This document shows positions 34,499-44,600 of a stretch of DNA of 64,000 nucleotides, piece by piece. Each line of letters opens with the position of its first letter. Within the stretch, counting starts at the first letter, position 1. Below the pieces are notes generated by a model, which saw only the letters and a list, made by a program, of their open reading frames with translations, had not been told where the DNA came from and did no database searches. Source of the DNA: SG8-41 sp035649495 (GTDB lineage Bacteria; Pseudomonadota; Gammaproteobacteria; Burkholderiales; SG8-41); assembly GCA_035649495.1 (NCBI GenBank), contig DASRJL010000092.1, positions 62,001-126,000 on the forward strand. The letters are read 5' to 3'. Position numbers and translations under genes: made by a program.

Positions 34499-34764
34499 GT
34501 CGGCATCGCCGGTGGCGTCCGCCCGCGGCAACCGCCCGCGGCTGCTCTGCCGTCGCCGGTCGAGTATACCGATCAAGCGATTGAGTATAAATACCTTTCA
34601 TTTCACGTTGTCCGTGCTGCACCTTGACCGGCGGAGATGCTGCGTGCTCCTTCAGCGGGCGGGACGAGGCTTCGTGCCTCGCATGGGAGCCGGCATCGCT
34701 CACGGGCTTGCCTCGAGCGTCGCGGTCCGCGAAAGAAGCGGCGCGAGCGAACCCGGGAACAGCG

Positions 34765-34792
34765 TTTACGAAGGGGTCACATCCGCTATAAT
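34765..34792 (+). promoter_or_regulatory. Sigma-70 promoter for the electron-transfer operon
   Basis: -35 TTTACG (34765-34770), 16-base spacer, perfect -10 TATAAT (34787-34792) in GCTATAATTTCGG. The predicted leader to ATG 34900 is about 100 bases. Confidence 0.6.
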
Positions 34793-34899
34793 TTCGGCCG
34801 CTGGGCAATCGCATAAGTCCTCGACTGCGCGCCGCGCGGATACGGTGGACGGGCGATCAAGTATGAAATCGCAGTTCGGGGAAGGTTTCACGCTTCTTG

Positions 34900-35793
34900 A
34901 TGGCCCAACACCAGTCTCTTCTCGAGTTCAAGCGTGGGCGTTATCTCAAGGTTGCGCTTCTCGCGTGCGCCGCGGCCATCGGCGTCTACGGGTATCCCGA
35001 GGTTCTCTCGTCCACCGTTCCCGAGGCCCTGTCTGCTTTCGTAAAGCCGTACGGGAGGCCGTACGGAGGGACGTGGCTGGGATACACGCTGGGCACGATC
35101 GCCGCGCTGCTCATCGTATGGCTCATGCTGCTCGGCGTGCGCAAGCGCCGCTACGGCTCGAGGCTCGGCAGCGTGCAGGGCTGGGCCTCGGCGCACGTCT
35201 ACCTCGGCACGAGCCTCATCATCATCGCCACGCTTCATTGCGCCTTCGAATTCGGCTGGAACGTTCATACGCTCGCCTACGCGCTGATGATGCTGGTGAT
35301 CGTGAGCGGATTCTTCGGCGTCTATTCCTACCTGCGCTTTCCCGAGGACATGACGGCGAATCTGGCCGGTGAAACACTGGAGACGATGCTGCTCAAGGTC
35401 GCCGACCTGGAAACCAAGTGCAAGCGCATTGCGCTCGACCTGCCCGACGAGGTCAACGCGCTGTTCATGAACGCGTCCAGGCTCGCGGCCGAGAGAACCG
35501 CGCTGCGCGGCAGCCTTTGGCGCCAGTTGGGCGGCGTTGACCTTGCGCATCCGATGCGCGTCGCGCGCGACCAGCTCCTCAAGATGGGCGCGCGCTTCAC
35601 GGGAGATCAGGCGAAAGCGCAGGAGCAGCTCGTCGTGGAGATGTCGCGCATCGTCACGCTGACGGACCGGATACGCCGCGACCTGCAGATTCGCGCGCTG
35701 ATGCAGGTCTGGCTCTATTTTCACGTACCGCTGTCGTTTGCGCTGCTCGCCGCGCTGAGTGCGCACGTCATCTCCGTGTTCTACTTCTGGTAG
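34900..35793 (+). CDS. Membrane b-type cytochrome-like protein
   Basis: 297-residue inner-membrane protein. Four hydrophobic segments lie in the first 150 residues and a fifth at the extreme C-terminus (LYFHVPLSFALLAALSAHVISVFYFW region). Histidines are paired across helices: AHVYLGTSLIIIATLHC and FHVPLSFALLAALSAH, each with 14-15 residue spacing suitable for two b hemes. A helical, charged region of about 110 residues links helices 4 and 5. It is probably the quinol- or electron-handling membrane subunit of the operon it heads. Start ATG 34900; TTG 34897 is adjacent. The gap to the next gene is 12 bases. Confidence 0.7.
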   Translation: MAQHQSLLEFKRGRYLKVALLACAAAIGVYGYPEVLSSTVPEALSAFVKPYGRPYGGTWLGYTLGTIAALLIVWLMLLGVRKRRYGSRLGSVQGWASAHVYLGTSLIIIATLHCAFEFGWNVHTLAYALMMLVIVSGFFGVYSYLRFPEDMTANLAGETLETMLLKVADLETKCKRIALDLPDEVNALFMNASRLAAERTALRGSLWRQLGGVDLAHPMRVARDQLLKMGARFTGDQAKAQEQLVVEMSRIVTLTDRIRRDLQIRALMQVWLYFHVPLSFALLAALSAHVISVFYFW

Positions 35794-35805
35794 CGGGCAG
35801 CCGGG

Positions 35806-37635
35806 ATGGACATCCAGGTAACCTATATCACCGTCAACCGGCGCGGGCAGCCGCAGCGCGATCAGCAGCGCGTCACGGGACCGACGGTCATCATCGGCCG
35901 CGGCACGCAATGCCAGATCCACCTCCCCGATCCCCGGATCGCGCTGCAGCATGCGCAGATTGCCGTCGCGGAGACCGAGGCGACGATTTCGGCCGAGACC
36001 GGGGGCATCCAGGTGAACGGCCGCGCGGTCGACGGCGCGAAGCTGGCGATCGGCGACCAGATCGAGGTGGGGCCGTATCTGCTGGAGGTCGAGGCGCCAC
36101 CCGCCGGCGTCTCCCTGGCGGTGTCGGTCAAGCTCGTCGTGCCGCTTGCGTCGTTCGGCGGCGACGGCCGCCGCTTCGCGCTGCAGGCGCCGCGCCTGTC
36201 CAAGCGCCGGCTCTCCTATCTCGCATTCCTGGGGACGCTGCTCCTGTGCCTGCTCGTTCCCGCCGCTCCATCGCTGCTCGGGTATCCGACGATGGCGTCC
36301 ATCAGCGGGGCGGCGCAAGACGAGCAGGAGCTCGTAACCAAGGTAGCGGATCAGTTCCTGCAGGCGTGGAATCCAGGCCCGGTTTCCCAGGCGCACAGGG
36401 TGATCGGCACGGACTGCCGCGCGTGCCACCAGTTCCCGTTCGTGCAGGTCCGGGATCTGTCGTGCGTCGGCTGCCACAAGCAGATTGCGGCGCACGTGTT
36501 GCCCGCCGCTGCGTCCGGAGCGCAGGCTGCGCATCCTTCCTCCGACGAGGTTTACGGGCGCTGCACGTCCTGCCATCGCGATCACAAGGGCGGTCAGATG
36601 GCCCCGCATGGGCAGGATGAATGTGCCGCCTGCCATCGCGACGTGAAGAGCATCGTGAAGGATGCGGGCTCGGGGAAAGCCACGGATTTCTACTACGATC
36701 ATCCTGAATTCAGGCTGTCCCTGCGCGATGCGAACCGGGACGACAAGGCGCCGGACGCGGTCCGCCGCGTGCGCCAGAACGATCCTGCCGCGGCCGCCGA
36801 CCTGGTCGAGCGATCGAACCTGAAGTTCAATCACAAGCTGCATCTCGCCCAGGGCGGCATACGCGATCGGGTCGGCAGGCTGAGGGACGACACCGAAGGA
36901 TCGCGGCGGACCGAAGGATCACGGCGAGTTCTGCGCTGCGGCGACTGCCACCAGCCGGGCGAGGGCGGCCGCCTGATGTTGCCGGTGACGATGGCGCAGC
37001 ATTGCCAGGACTGCCATTCGCTGCAGTTCGAGCCGGGCGCTCCGAAGCGCGAGGCGGTGCACGGCACCCCGGAGGAAGTCCTGACCATGCTGCGCGAGTT
37101 CTATGCCCGGCTCGTGCTGGGCGAGGTGCCGCCCGGCGTCAACCCGCCGGCGGACCTGCGGCGGGTGCGGCCGGGCGCGGTCCTGACGTACCAGGAACGC
37201 GGTGTGGCCCTGAGGGTAGCCGAGCAGAAGGCGAACCAGGCGTTCAGCGAGCTGATCAGCAACCAGCCCAGGAAGGCGCGGGAGGTCTGCATCACGTGTC
37301 ACGAGCTCTCGCGGAAGGCGGACGGTGCGGGCTGGCAGGTTGCGCCCGTGCGCGTCGCGAAGGAATGGCTGCCGCAGGCGCGGTTTACGCACGCGAAGCA
37401 CGCGACCGTGGACTGCCTCTCGTGCCACAGCCAGGCCACCCGCTCGGAGCGCTCCGCCGACATCGCGATGCCGGACATCAAGGCGTGCCGCGATTGCCAT
37501 GTCAGTGGCCGGCCGACCGAGCATATCGAGGACAAGCTCGCGTCCGATTGCTCCATGTGCCACAGCTTCCACTTCGGCAAGCAGCTCTGGTTTGGAGAGA
37601 ATCAGGCCCAAATGAGGCCGCGAAGGAAAAAATGA
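35806..37635 (+). CDS. FHA domain - transmembrane helix - decaheme cytochrome c
   Basis: 609-residue fusion. Residues 1-100 form a forkhead-associated domain (GR at 31-32, H49 in RIALQHAQI, N71-G72), a phosphothreonine reader; the usual Ser before the His is Ala46. A single helix (about 136-158, LAFLGTLLLCLLVPAAPS) follows. The periplasmic part has ten CXXCH heme motifs: CRACH, CVGCH, CTSCH, CAACH, CGDCH, CQDCH, CITCH, CLSCH, CRDCH and CSMCH. It could couple a cytoplasmic phosphorylation signal to periplasmic electron transfer. An 18-base direct repeat encodes TEGSRR twice. Its stop overlaps the next ATG. Confidence 0.9.
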   Translation: MDIQVTYITVNRRGQPQRDQQRVTGPTVIIGRGTQCQIHLPDPRIALQHAQIAVAETEATISAETGGIQVNGRAVDGAKLAIGDQIEVGPYLLEVEAPPAGVSLAVSVKLVVPLASFGGDGRRFALQAPRLSKRRLSYLAFLGTLLLCLLVPAAPSLLGYPTMASISGAAQDEQELVTKVADQFLQAWNPGPVSQAHRVIGTDCRACHQFPFVQVRDLSCVGCHKQIAAHVLPAAASGAQAAHPSSDEVYGRCTSCHRDHKGGQMAPHGQDECAACHRDVKSIVKDAGSGKATDFYYDHPEFRLSLRDANRDDKAPDAVRRVRQNDPAAAADLVERSNLKFNHKLHLAQGGIRDRVGRLRDDTEGSRRTEGSRRVLRCGDCHQPGEGGRLMLPVTMAQHCQDCHSLQFEPGAPKREAVHGTPEEVLTMLREFYARLVLGEVPPGVNPPADLRRVRPGAVLTYQERGVALRVAEQKANQAFSELISNQPRKAREVCITCHELSRKADGAGWQVAPVRVAKEWLPQARFTHAKHATVDCLSCHSQATRSERSADIAMPDIKACRDCHVSGRPTEHIEDKLASDCSMCHSFHFGKQLWFGENQAQMRPRRKK

Positions 37636-39470
37636 AGCTATCCGTCGTCGTGGCCCTGCTTGTCTTCCTGCTGGCCGGTTGTGGTGGCGGTGCGGGAGGC
37701 GACGGCGGGCCGACCGTGGCCGCGGCGCCTCCGCCTGTCCCTGCCGCCGCCCCGCAAGCGCTGTCGGTCGCCGAGGTGCAGCGCATCCTGAGCCAGGCAG
37801 TGTTCGAGGCGCAGGCGCGCGGCGCGGCCGCAACGATCGCGGTCGTGGACCGTTCCGGCAACGTGCTGGCGGTTTTTCAGATGGCAGGCGCTGCGGCGAC
37901 CTTCCTGATCTCCGGCGGGCGCGGCGTGGTGGGCGGGCTCGAGGGCGTGAATATCGTGCCTTCCGGCTACGCCGCGATCAGCAAGGCTGTCACCGGCGCC
38001 TACCTCTCGTCCGGCGGCAACGCGTTCACCACGCGCACCGCGAGCCAGATCGTCCAGGAGAATTTCAATCCGGGCGAGATCGGGTCGCCGGGCGGGCCGC
38101 TCTTCGGCGTGCAGTTCTCCCAGCTCTCGTGCTCCGACGTCGTCGGCGCGACGGGAACCACCATCGGACCCAAGCCCTCACCGCTCGGCCTCGCGGCGGA
38201 CCCCGGCGGCCTGCCGCTCTACAAGAACGGCGTCGTGGTGGGCGGCATCGGGGTCATCGCGGATGCGCTGTACAGCCTCGACCTCAATATCGGCGATATC
38301 GACCAGGATCTGGATGAGCTGGTCGCGGTCGCCGGCGCCCGCGGGTTCGACGCGCCGGCCGGTGTCCGGGCGGATCGCATCACTGCCGATGGGCGGACGT
38401 TCCGCTTTGTCGACTCGGAAGCGATCGTGTCGAATCCCGGCGCGGCGCCGGATGCGGTGACGGCATGTCCTGCGTGCTTGATCGCGGTCCCTGCCTACAA
38501 GCCCGCGCCGGCCGTGACCGCGGGAGTAGTGTTCAGCACGGCCACATCCGGATTTCGCCCCGAAACCACCACGCCGGAGTTTGCCGGGTTGAACGCCTAC
38601 GTGCTCGACAACGGGGCCGGCGTCAACCGCTTTCCGCCGATGGCGGGGACCGATGGCCTGATGACGCAGGCGGAGGTCACGCGCATCCTGGCCGAGGCCA
38701 TAAAAATCGCGAATCGCGCGCGCGCGCAGATCCGCCAGCCACTGGGATCGCCCGCGCAGGTGACCATGACCGTGGTCGATACTAACGCCGCGATCGTCGG
38801 CCTGATCCGCACGCCGGACGCACCGGTGTTCGGCACGGACGTATCGGTGCAGAAGGCACGCAGCGCGCTGCTCTTTTCCAGGTTTGATGCGGCGGCGATG
38901 CTGAATGCCCAGGGAGCGCCCATCAGCACGTACGTCGGGAACATGCAGGCCGTGATACCCGGCGCGCTGACCAACGGGATCGCCTACACCAATCGCGCCG
39001 TCGGCAATCTCGCGCGGCCGTTCCTGCCCGACGGCATCAACGGCAACGGTCCGGGGCCGCTGTCGAAGCCCTTCAACCAATGGAGCCCCTTCACGGACGG
39101 GCTGCAGCTCGACCTGGTGCAGGCCAAGGTCGTCGGCAACATACTCGCGGGGACCAATACCGGGCCCTGCAATCCGATCCCGGCTGTCACCAACGGCATA
39201 CAGATCTTTCCCGGCAGCGTGCCGATCTTCCGCGGCGCCGTCCTCGTGGGCGCGCTGGGGATCTCCGGCGACGGCATAGACCAGGACGACATGATCGCCT
39301 TTCTGGGCCTGGCGAACGCCGGCGCCGTGCTCGGCACCGGCATCGGGCACGCGCCGGCAGGGCAGCGCGCCGATCAGATCACGGTGCCCGGCGGACAGCT
39401 ACGCTACGTGAACTGCCCGCAGGCGCCGTTCCTCGACACCACTGCCACGAATGTCTGCAATGGCATATAG
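37632..39470 (+). CDS. Lipoprotein with two GlcG/HbpS (heme-binding) domains
   Basis: 612-residue lipoprotein; signal peptide with lipobox LAGC (C17). Two DUF336/GlcG-type domains follow. The first begins VAEVQRILSQAVFEAQ and continues ATIAVVDRSGNVLAVFQM; the second begins TQAEVTRILAEAIKIANRA and continues VTMTVVDTNAAIVGLI. Streptomyces HbpS of this family binds heme, so a heme-handling or assembly role for the multiheme operon is plausible. Several Cys pairs (CPAC, NCPQ) suggest disulfides. Start ATG 37632 in an ATGA overlap with the FHA-cytochrome gene. Confidence 0.82.
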   Translation: MKLSVVVALLVFLLAGCGGGAGGDGGPTVAAAPPPVPAAAPQALSVAEVQRILSQAVFEAQARGAAATIAVVDRSGNVLAVFQMAGAAATFLISGGRGVVGGLEGVNIVPSGYAAISKAVTGAYLSSGGNAFTTRTASQIVQENFNPGEIGSPGGPLFGVQFSQLSCSDVVGATGTTIGPKPSPLGLAADPGGLPLYKNGVVVGGIGVIADALYSLDLNIGDIDQDLDELVAVAGARGFDAPAGVRADRITADGRTFRFVDSEAIVSNPGAAPDAVTACPACLIAVPAYKPAPAVTAGVVFSTATSGFRPETTTPEFAGLNAYVLDNGAGVNRFPPMAGTDGLMTQAEVTRILAEAIKIANRARAQIRQPLGSPAQVTMTVVDTNAAIVGLIRTPDAPVFGTDVSVQKARSALLFSRFDAAAMLNAQGAPISTYVGNMQAVIPGALTNGIAYTNRAVGNLARPFLPDGINGNGPGPLSKPFNQWSPFTDGLQLDLVQAKVVGNILAGTNTGPCNPIPAVTNGIQIFPGSVPIFRGAVLVGALGISGDGIDQDDMIAFLGLANAGAVLGTGIGHAPAGQRADQITVPGGQLRYVNCPQAPFLDTTATNVCNGI

Positions 39471-41637
39471 CCCGGCGCTAACCCTTGGGGCGCTGGCCGT
39501 AATGGCGGCATGCTCCTGCGGACCGGCTTGGGCCCAGGCGCCCGCGCCGGCCGCCCCGCCTCCCGGGACGGCGGTACCGCCCCAGCCCGCCGCCGAGCGC
39601 TACCTGCTGCACGTGGAGGTCCCGGAAGTTTCCATACACGAGAAGCCGGACGCGAATTCACGGGTCGTGGCGCGGCTGGAGCAGGGCGTGGAAATCGAGG
39701 CGGACCGGAAATCCGGCGACTGGTATCGCGTGAGGCGCGCTTCCGGTGATGAGGGTTGGGTGTTGAACGCGACGTTGGCGACAGGGCCGGTGATGACGGT
39801 ACGGCCGTTTCCCGGGGACGGCCGCATCGCCTACGAGGCGGGTGCCCTCGACCCGCGCGCTCCACAGTCGTTGACGCCCGAGCAGCTCGCCGAGCGTGAG
39901 AAAGCGGCGAAGGAGGCGGAGCCCGGCATCGAGCGCCAGCGCCCGCAGGGCACGACGCTGGAGCCGCGGCTGCCGCTCATCGATCCGTCGCGCGTCACGC
40001 CGCCGTCTCCGCTCTACCAGGCCGACGAGATCCCCATCCGTGACCGGTGGCGTCTCATGCAGTCGCTGGGGCTGCTCCCCTACAACAAGCTCGATCCGTA
40101 CAACCCCAACGTGGTGAAGGGCGATCTGCCCGTGCTGCAGAAGGAGCTCGGCGACGACTGGTTCTTCAACCTGGGCGCGGTGTCCGATACGCTGTTCGAG
40201 GCGCGCCGGCTGCCGATCCCGACCGGGGCGCAGTCGACGCAGCGCCCGGGATCGAACGAAACGTTCGGGCGCGGGCGCCAGAGAACGTTCGCGGAAACGG
40301 CCATCCTCAGCCTGGCGCTCATCAAGGGCAACACGACTTTCCGGCCGCCCGACTACGAATTCCGGTTCGTTCCGGTTGTCAATTTCAACCGGACGCTTAC
40401 CGAGGAATTCCGCGCGGTCAACGTGAATCCCGCTGCCGGGCCGAACCGCGACGACAACTTTCTCGGCGTGCAGGAGCTCTTCGTCGACAAGCACCTGCGC
40501 GACGTCTCGCCCCGCTACGATTTCGACAGCGTGCGCGTGGGCATCCAGCCGATCACGGCGGACTTCCGCGGTTTCCTGTTCCTCGACCAGCCGTTCGGCG
40601 TCCGGGTCTTCGGGATACGGGACAACAACCAGTGGCAGTACAACCTCGCGTGGTTCCGGCGCCTCGAGAAGGACACCAACAGCGGCCTGAACGACATCAC
40701 GCGCCGCATGCGCGCGGACGACGTCTACCTGTTCAACGTGTACCGGCAGGATTCCCTGGCCGGGCTGTTCTCGGAGGATTCCCTGCGGCTCGGCTTCACC
40801 TCGCAGGCGGTGATACTCCACAACCGCAACCGGGAAGGCGACCGCCCCGATTTCTACAACGAGAACGGGTTTCTCGAGCGGCCCGCGGTCTTCGGAACGG
40901 GACGCGGGCACAACTACAACGTGACCTATTTCGGCTACAACGGGGACGGCCACATCGGCCCGTGGAACATCAGCGCGTCCGCGTACTACGCGTACGGCAG
41001 GGATGAGCGGGGCATGATATCCGGCCGGAAGGAGGATATCGGCGCCTGGTTCGGGGCCATCGAGCTCTCGCGGGACTTCTCCTGGGTGCGCGTGCGCGCG
41101 AGCGGCCTCTACGCCTCGGGCGACAAGAATCCTTTCGACGGCAAGGCGCAGGGTTTCGATGCGGTGCTGGAGAATCCGCAGTTCGCGGGGGCGGACACCA
41201 GCTACTGGATACGCCAGGCGGTGCCCCTCGTGGGCGGCGGCGGCGTGGCGCTGTCGATGAGGAACGGCGTGCTGCCGTCGCTGCGCAGCTCGCGCGAGTT
41301 CGGCCAGTCGAATTTCACGAACCCGGGGCTGCACCTGCTGGGAATGGGCGCTGATTTCGACGTCACGCCGCGGCTGCGCGTCATCAGCAACGTCAACTAT
41401 CTCGAGTTCGACAACCTGTCGAGCCTGGCGGTGCTGCGCAACCAGCGGTTCTCCAGCGTCAGGATAGGCACGGACGTTTCCGTCGGCGTGCAGTATCGCC
41501 CGTACTTTACCCAGAACGTCGTTCTCAACGCGTCGATAGGGGCGCTCTTTCCCGGCAAAGGACTGAAGGAGATTTACGGCAACTCAGTGGATTCCACGCA
41601 GTACTCCGGACTGATCAACCTGCTCCTCACCTTCTGA
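39451..41637 (+). CDS. SH3-like domain plus outer-membrane beta-barrel protein
   Basis: 728-residue exported protein with a signal peptide ending near GPAWAQA. Residues of about 50-105 form a bacterial SH3-like domain (VEVPEVSIHEKPDANSRVV, GDWYRVRRASGDEGWVLN). After a Pro/Glu-rich linker, the last 500 residues alternate hydrophobic and polar residues and end GLINLLLTF with a terminal Phe, as in outer-membrane barrels. In this operon it is the natural candidate for the porin sheath through which a cytochrome crosses the outer membrane. Start ATG 39451 (20-base overlap with the previous gene) or ATG 39460. Confidence 0.8.
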   Translation: MSAMAYSPALTLGALAVMAACSCGPAWAQAPAPAAPPPGTAVPPQPAAERYLLHVEVPEVSIHEKPDANSRVVARLEQGVEIEADRKSGDWYRVRRASGDEGWVLNATLATGPVMTVRPFPGDGRIAYEAGALDPRAPQSLTPEQLAEREKAAKEAEPGIERQRPQGTTLEPRLPLIDPSRVTPPSPLYQADEIPIRDRWRLMQSLGLLPYNKLDPYNPNVVKGDLPVLQKELGDDWFFNLGAVSDTLFEARRLPIPTGAQSTQRPGSNETFGRGRQRTFAETAILSLALIKGNTTFRPPDYEFRFVPVVNFNRTLTEEFRAVNVNPAAGPNRDDNFLGVQELFVDKHLRDVSPRYDFDSVRVGIQPITADFRGFLFLDQPFGVRVFGIRDNNQWQYNLAWFRRLEKDTNSGLNDITRRMRADDVYLFNVYRQDSLAGLFSEDSLRLGFTSQAVILHNRNREGDRPDFYNENGFLERPAVFGTGRGHNYNVTYFGYNGDGHIGPWNISASAYYAYGRDERGMISGRKEDIGAWFGAIELSRDFSWVRVRASGLYASGDKNPFDGKAQGFDAVLENPQFAGADTSYWIRQAVPLVGGGGVALSMRNGVLPSLRSSREFGQSNFTNPGLHLLGMGADFDVTPRLRVISNVNYLEFDNLSSLAVLRNQRFSSVRIGTDVSVGVQYRPYFTQNVVLNASIGALFPGKGLKEIYGNSVDSTQYSGLINLLLTF

Positions 41638-41662
41638 TGAAGACCTCACAGGGAACCTCTGC

Positions 41663-44600
41663 ATGAGTGATCGATACCGCGATAACGCGGGCGAGGTTCC
41701 CCCTGGAGTTGGGGCTTCGAGAGACCGAGGCCGGGGCCGAGTCCTCTCGTTCAGAGCTGTCCTCATCGCGTTGTTGCTCCTCGCCGCCTCGGTGATCGGA
41801 TTCGCGCACGCGCCCGCGCCGGCCGGCCCGGACGCGCCCATGGGGCCGCCCGCGCCGGAACGGCAGACCCAGGCCGACGCCGACGGCAAATCGGCGGGCT
41901 GCGTGACGTGCCACACCGCGTCGGACCGTCACACCATGCACGCCAACCCTGCGGTGATGCTCGGATGCACCGATTGCCACGGCGGGAAGGCAACGGTGAA
42001 GAAGCCGCCCGAAGGTGGCGACCTCAAGGCCGCGATGCAGGAAGCCCACGTGCCGCCGCGCTTCCCTGGCGAATGGAAGAACTCGGCGAATCCGGAAATC
42101 ACGTATACGCTGCTGAACCGCGAGAACCCGGCGTTCGTGCGCTTCATCAATCCGTCCGACTACCGGGTCGTGCGCGAGTCGTGCGGCGCCTGCCACCTGC
42201 CGATCATACAGGCGGCGGAGCGGAGCCTGATGGCGACCGGGGCGATGCTGTTCAACGGCGCGGCCTACAACAACGGCATCCTGCCCTTCAAGCGCGGCGT
42301 GCTTGGAGAGGCCTATACCCGCACCGGCGAGCCTGCCACCATCAAGAACCCGGTGGTGCCGGACGACTGGCTCACGCACAAGGGGGTGCTGCCGCAGCTC
42401 TTCCCGCTGCCGGCGTGGGAGACGGTGCCGCCGGGCGATATCTTCCGGGTGTTCGAGCGCGGCGGCCGGGTGATCTCGAGCCAGTTCCCCGAGGTCGGGC
42501 TGCCCAACAACAGCGGCAGGCTGCAACTGCTGGACGAGCCGGGACGCCCCGACATCAAGCAGTCGAACCGCGGGCCCGGCACGGGCGGGCGCATCGCGGT
42601 GCCGGTCATCAACATCACCAAGACGCGCCTGAACGATCCGCTCATGTGGTTCCTCGGCACCAACGAGCAGCCGGGAGACTACCGCTCCTCGGGTTGCGCC
42701 GGCTGTCACGTGATCTACGCGAACGACCGGGACCCGGCGCGCTCGGGCGTGTACGCGAAGCACGGCAACGACGGCAGAAGCATCACCGCGGATCCGATGA
42801 TTCCCAAGGACCGCTCCGGGCACCCGCTCAAGCACGAGTTCACGCGCTCGATTCCCTCGTCGCAATGCATGATCTGCCACATGCACCAGCCGAACATATT
42901 CGTGAACAGCTTCTACGGCTACACCATGTGGGACTACGAGTCTGACGCGCCGTCGATGTGGCCCGAGAAGCAGAAGTACCCGACTGCGGAGGAGCGCCGG
43001 CGTATCCTGGACCGCAACCCGGAAGGCGCGGCAGTGCGCGGGAAGTGGGGCGACCCGGAGTTCCTGAAGGAGGTCTCCAGGGCCCATCCGGACCCCGCCG
43101 CGAGCGAGAAGGGCCTGCGGTTCAATCCCGATCTCAAGGATACCCAGTTCGCCGACTACCACGGCCACGGCTGGAATTTCCGCGCGATCTACAAGCGCGA
43201 CCGCAAGGGCAACCTGCTCGACAGGGATGGCACCGTCGTGTCCGACCAGGACCCGAAGCGATTCGATCCGGCGAATCCCAAGGGAGCGGTGCACCTGACC
43301 TCCATACACCTCGACATCGGCATGCATTGCGCCGATTGCCATTTCGGCCAGGACTCGCACGGCAACGGGCATATCTACGGCGAGGTGGCGGCAGCCGTCG
43401 AAATCGAATGCCAGGATTGCCACGGCACGGCGGACCGCTATCCGACCTTGTTCACCTCCGGGCCGGCGGCGCGGCCGGGCGGTACCGACATGAACCTGAT
43501 GCGCACGCCCGACGGGCGCAAGCGCTTCGAGTGGCGGGGCGGCGCGCTCTACCAGCGCTCGGTGATGTATCCCGACCGGGAATGGAAGATGTCGCTCGTC
43601 AAGGACACCGTCAATCCGAAGCACAAGGAGTACAACCCCAAGGCCGCGCGCGCCAAGCTGGTTGCGCTGGGGGAGTACGACAATTTCGCGCAGCGCTGGG
43701 GGCTCGACGTGCCCAGCGGCAAGCGCGCCCACGGCGAGGACAAGATGTTGTGCCAGACCTGTCACCTCTCGTGGACGACGAGCTGCGGGGGCTGCCACCT
43801 GCCGATCGAGGCGAACGAGAAGAGCGAGCGCCATCACTACGAAGGCGGGTTTACGCGCAATTTCGCCACCTATAACCCGCAGGTCGTGCGCGACGACATG
43901 TTCTTCCTCGGCCGCCACGGTCCGGTCAAGAACATGAGGATCGCGCCGGTCCGCTCCTCCTCGGCGCTGGTGCTCTCCTCGACCAACGCCAACCGGGAGC
44001 GGATCTATATCCAGCAGCCGCCGACTGCGGCGAGCGGCTATTCCAGCCAGGCGTTCGCGCCGCACTATCCCCATACCGAGCGCAAGACCGAAACCAAGAC
44101 CTGCTCGGATTGCCACCTGTCGGCCGACAACGACAACAACGCGATCCTGGCGCAGACGCTCCTGCACGGCACCGGCTACATAGGGCTGCTCGGTTTCAAC
44201 GCGTGGGTGGGCGAGGAAAAGCATATCGAGGCCGTGCAGGTCACCGAGTGGGAGGAGCCGCAGGCCGTGATCGGCAGCTTCCTGCACCGCTACGCCTACC
44301 CGGACTGGTACGGAGCGCACCTGAAGCGCGAGCGCATGCTGTCCGAAGCGCACAGCCACGGGACCGCCGGCCGCGCGTCGTGCGTGCAGCTGCGTGGCGA
44401 GTACCTGTACGTTGCCGAGGGCCCCGGCGGCATGCGCGCTTACGACGTGGCGTCGATCGCGAACAAGGGCATCTCGCAGCGCATCATCACCGCGCCGTTC
44501 TCGCCGGTCGGCCACAATACCGTCATCCGCAGCAGGAACGCGACGTGCGTCGCGCTGCCCACCACCCAGCCCGTCGCGCCGCTCAAGAACCAGGGCGACC

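Larger units (their letters stand above)
34321..34899. other. 579-base divergent spacer between phasin and the electron-transfer operon
   Basis: No coding region is supported here. It contains a sigma-54-type element (34483-34498), a sigma-70-type promoter (34765-34792) facing the cytochrome operon, and a short AT-rich stretch around 34560-34600 (GAGTATAAATACC). The rest shows nothing I can name. Confidence 0.6.
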
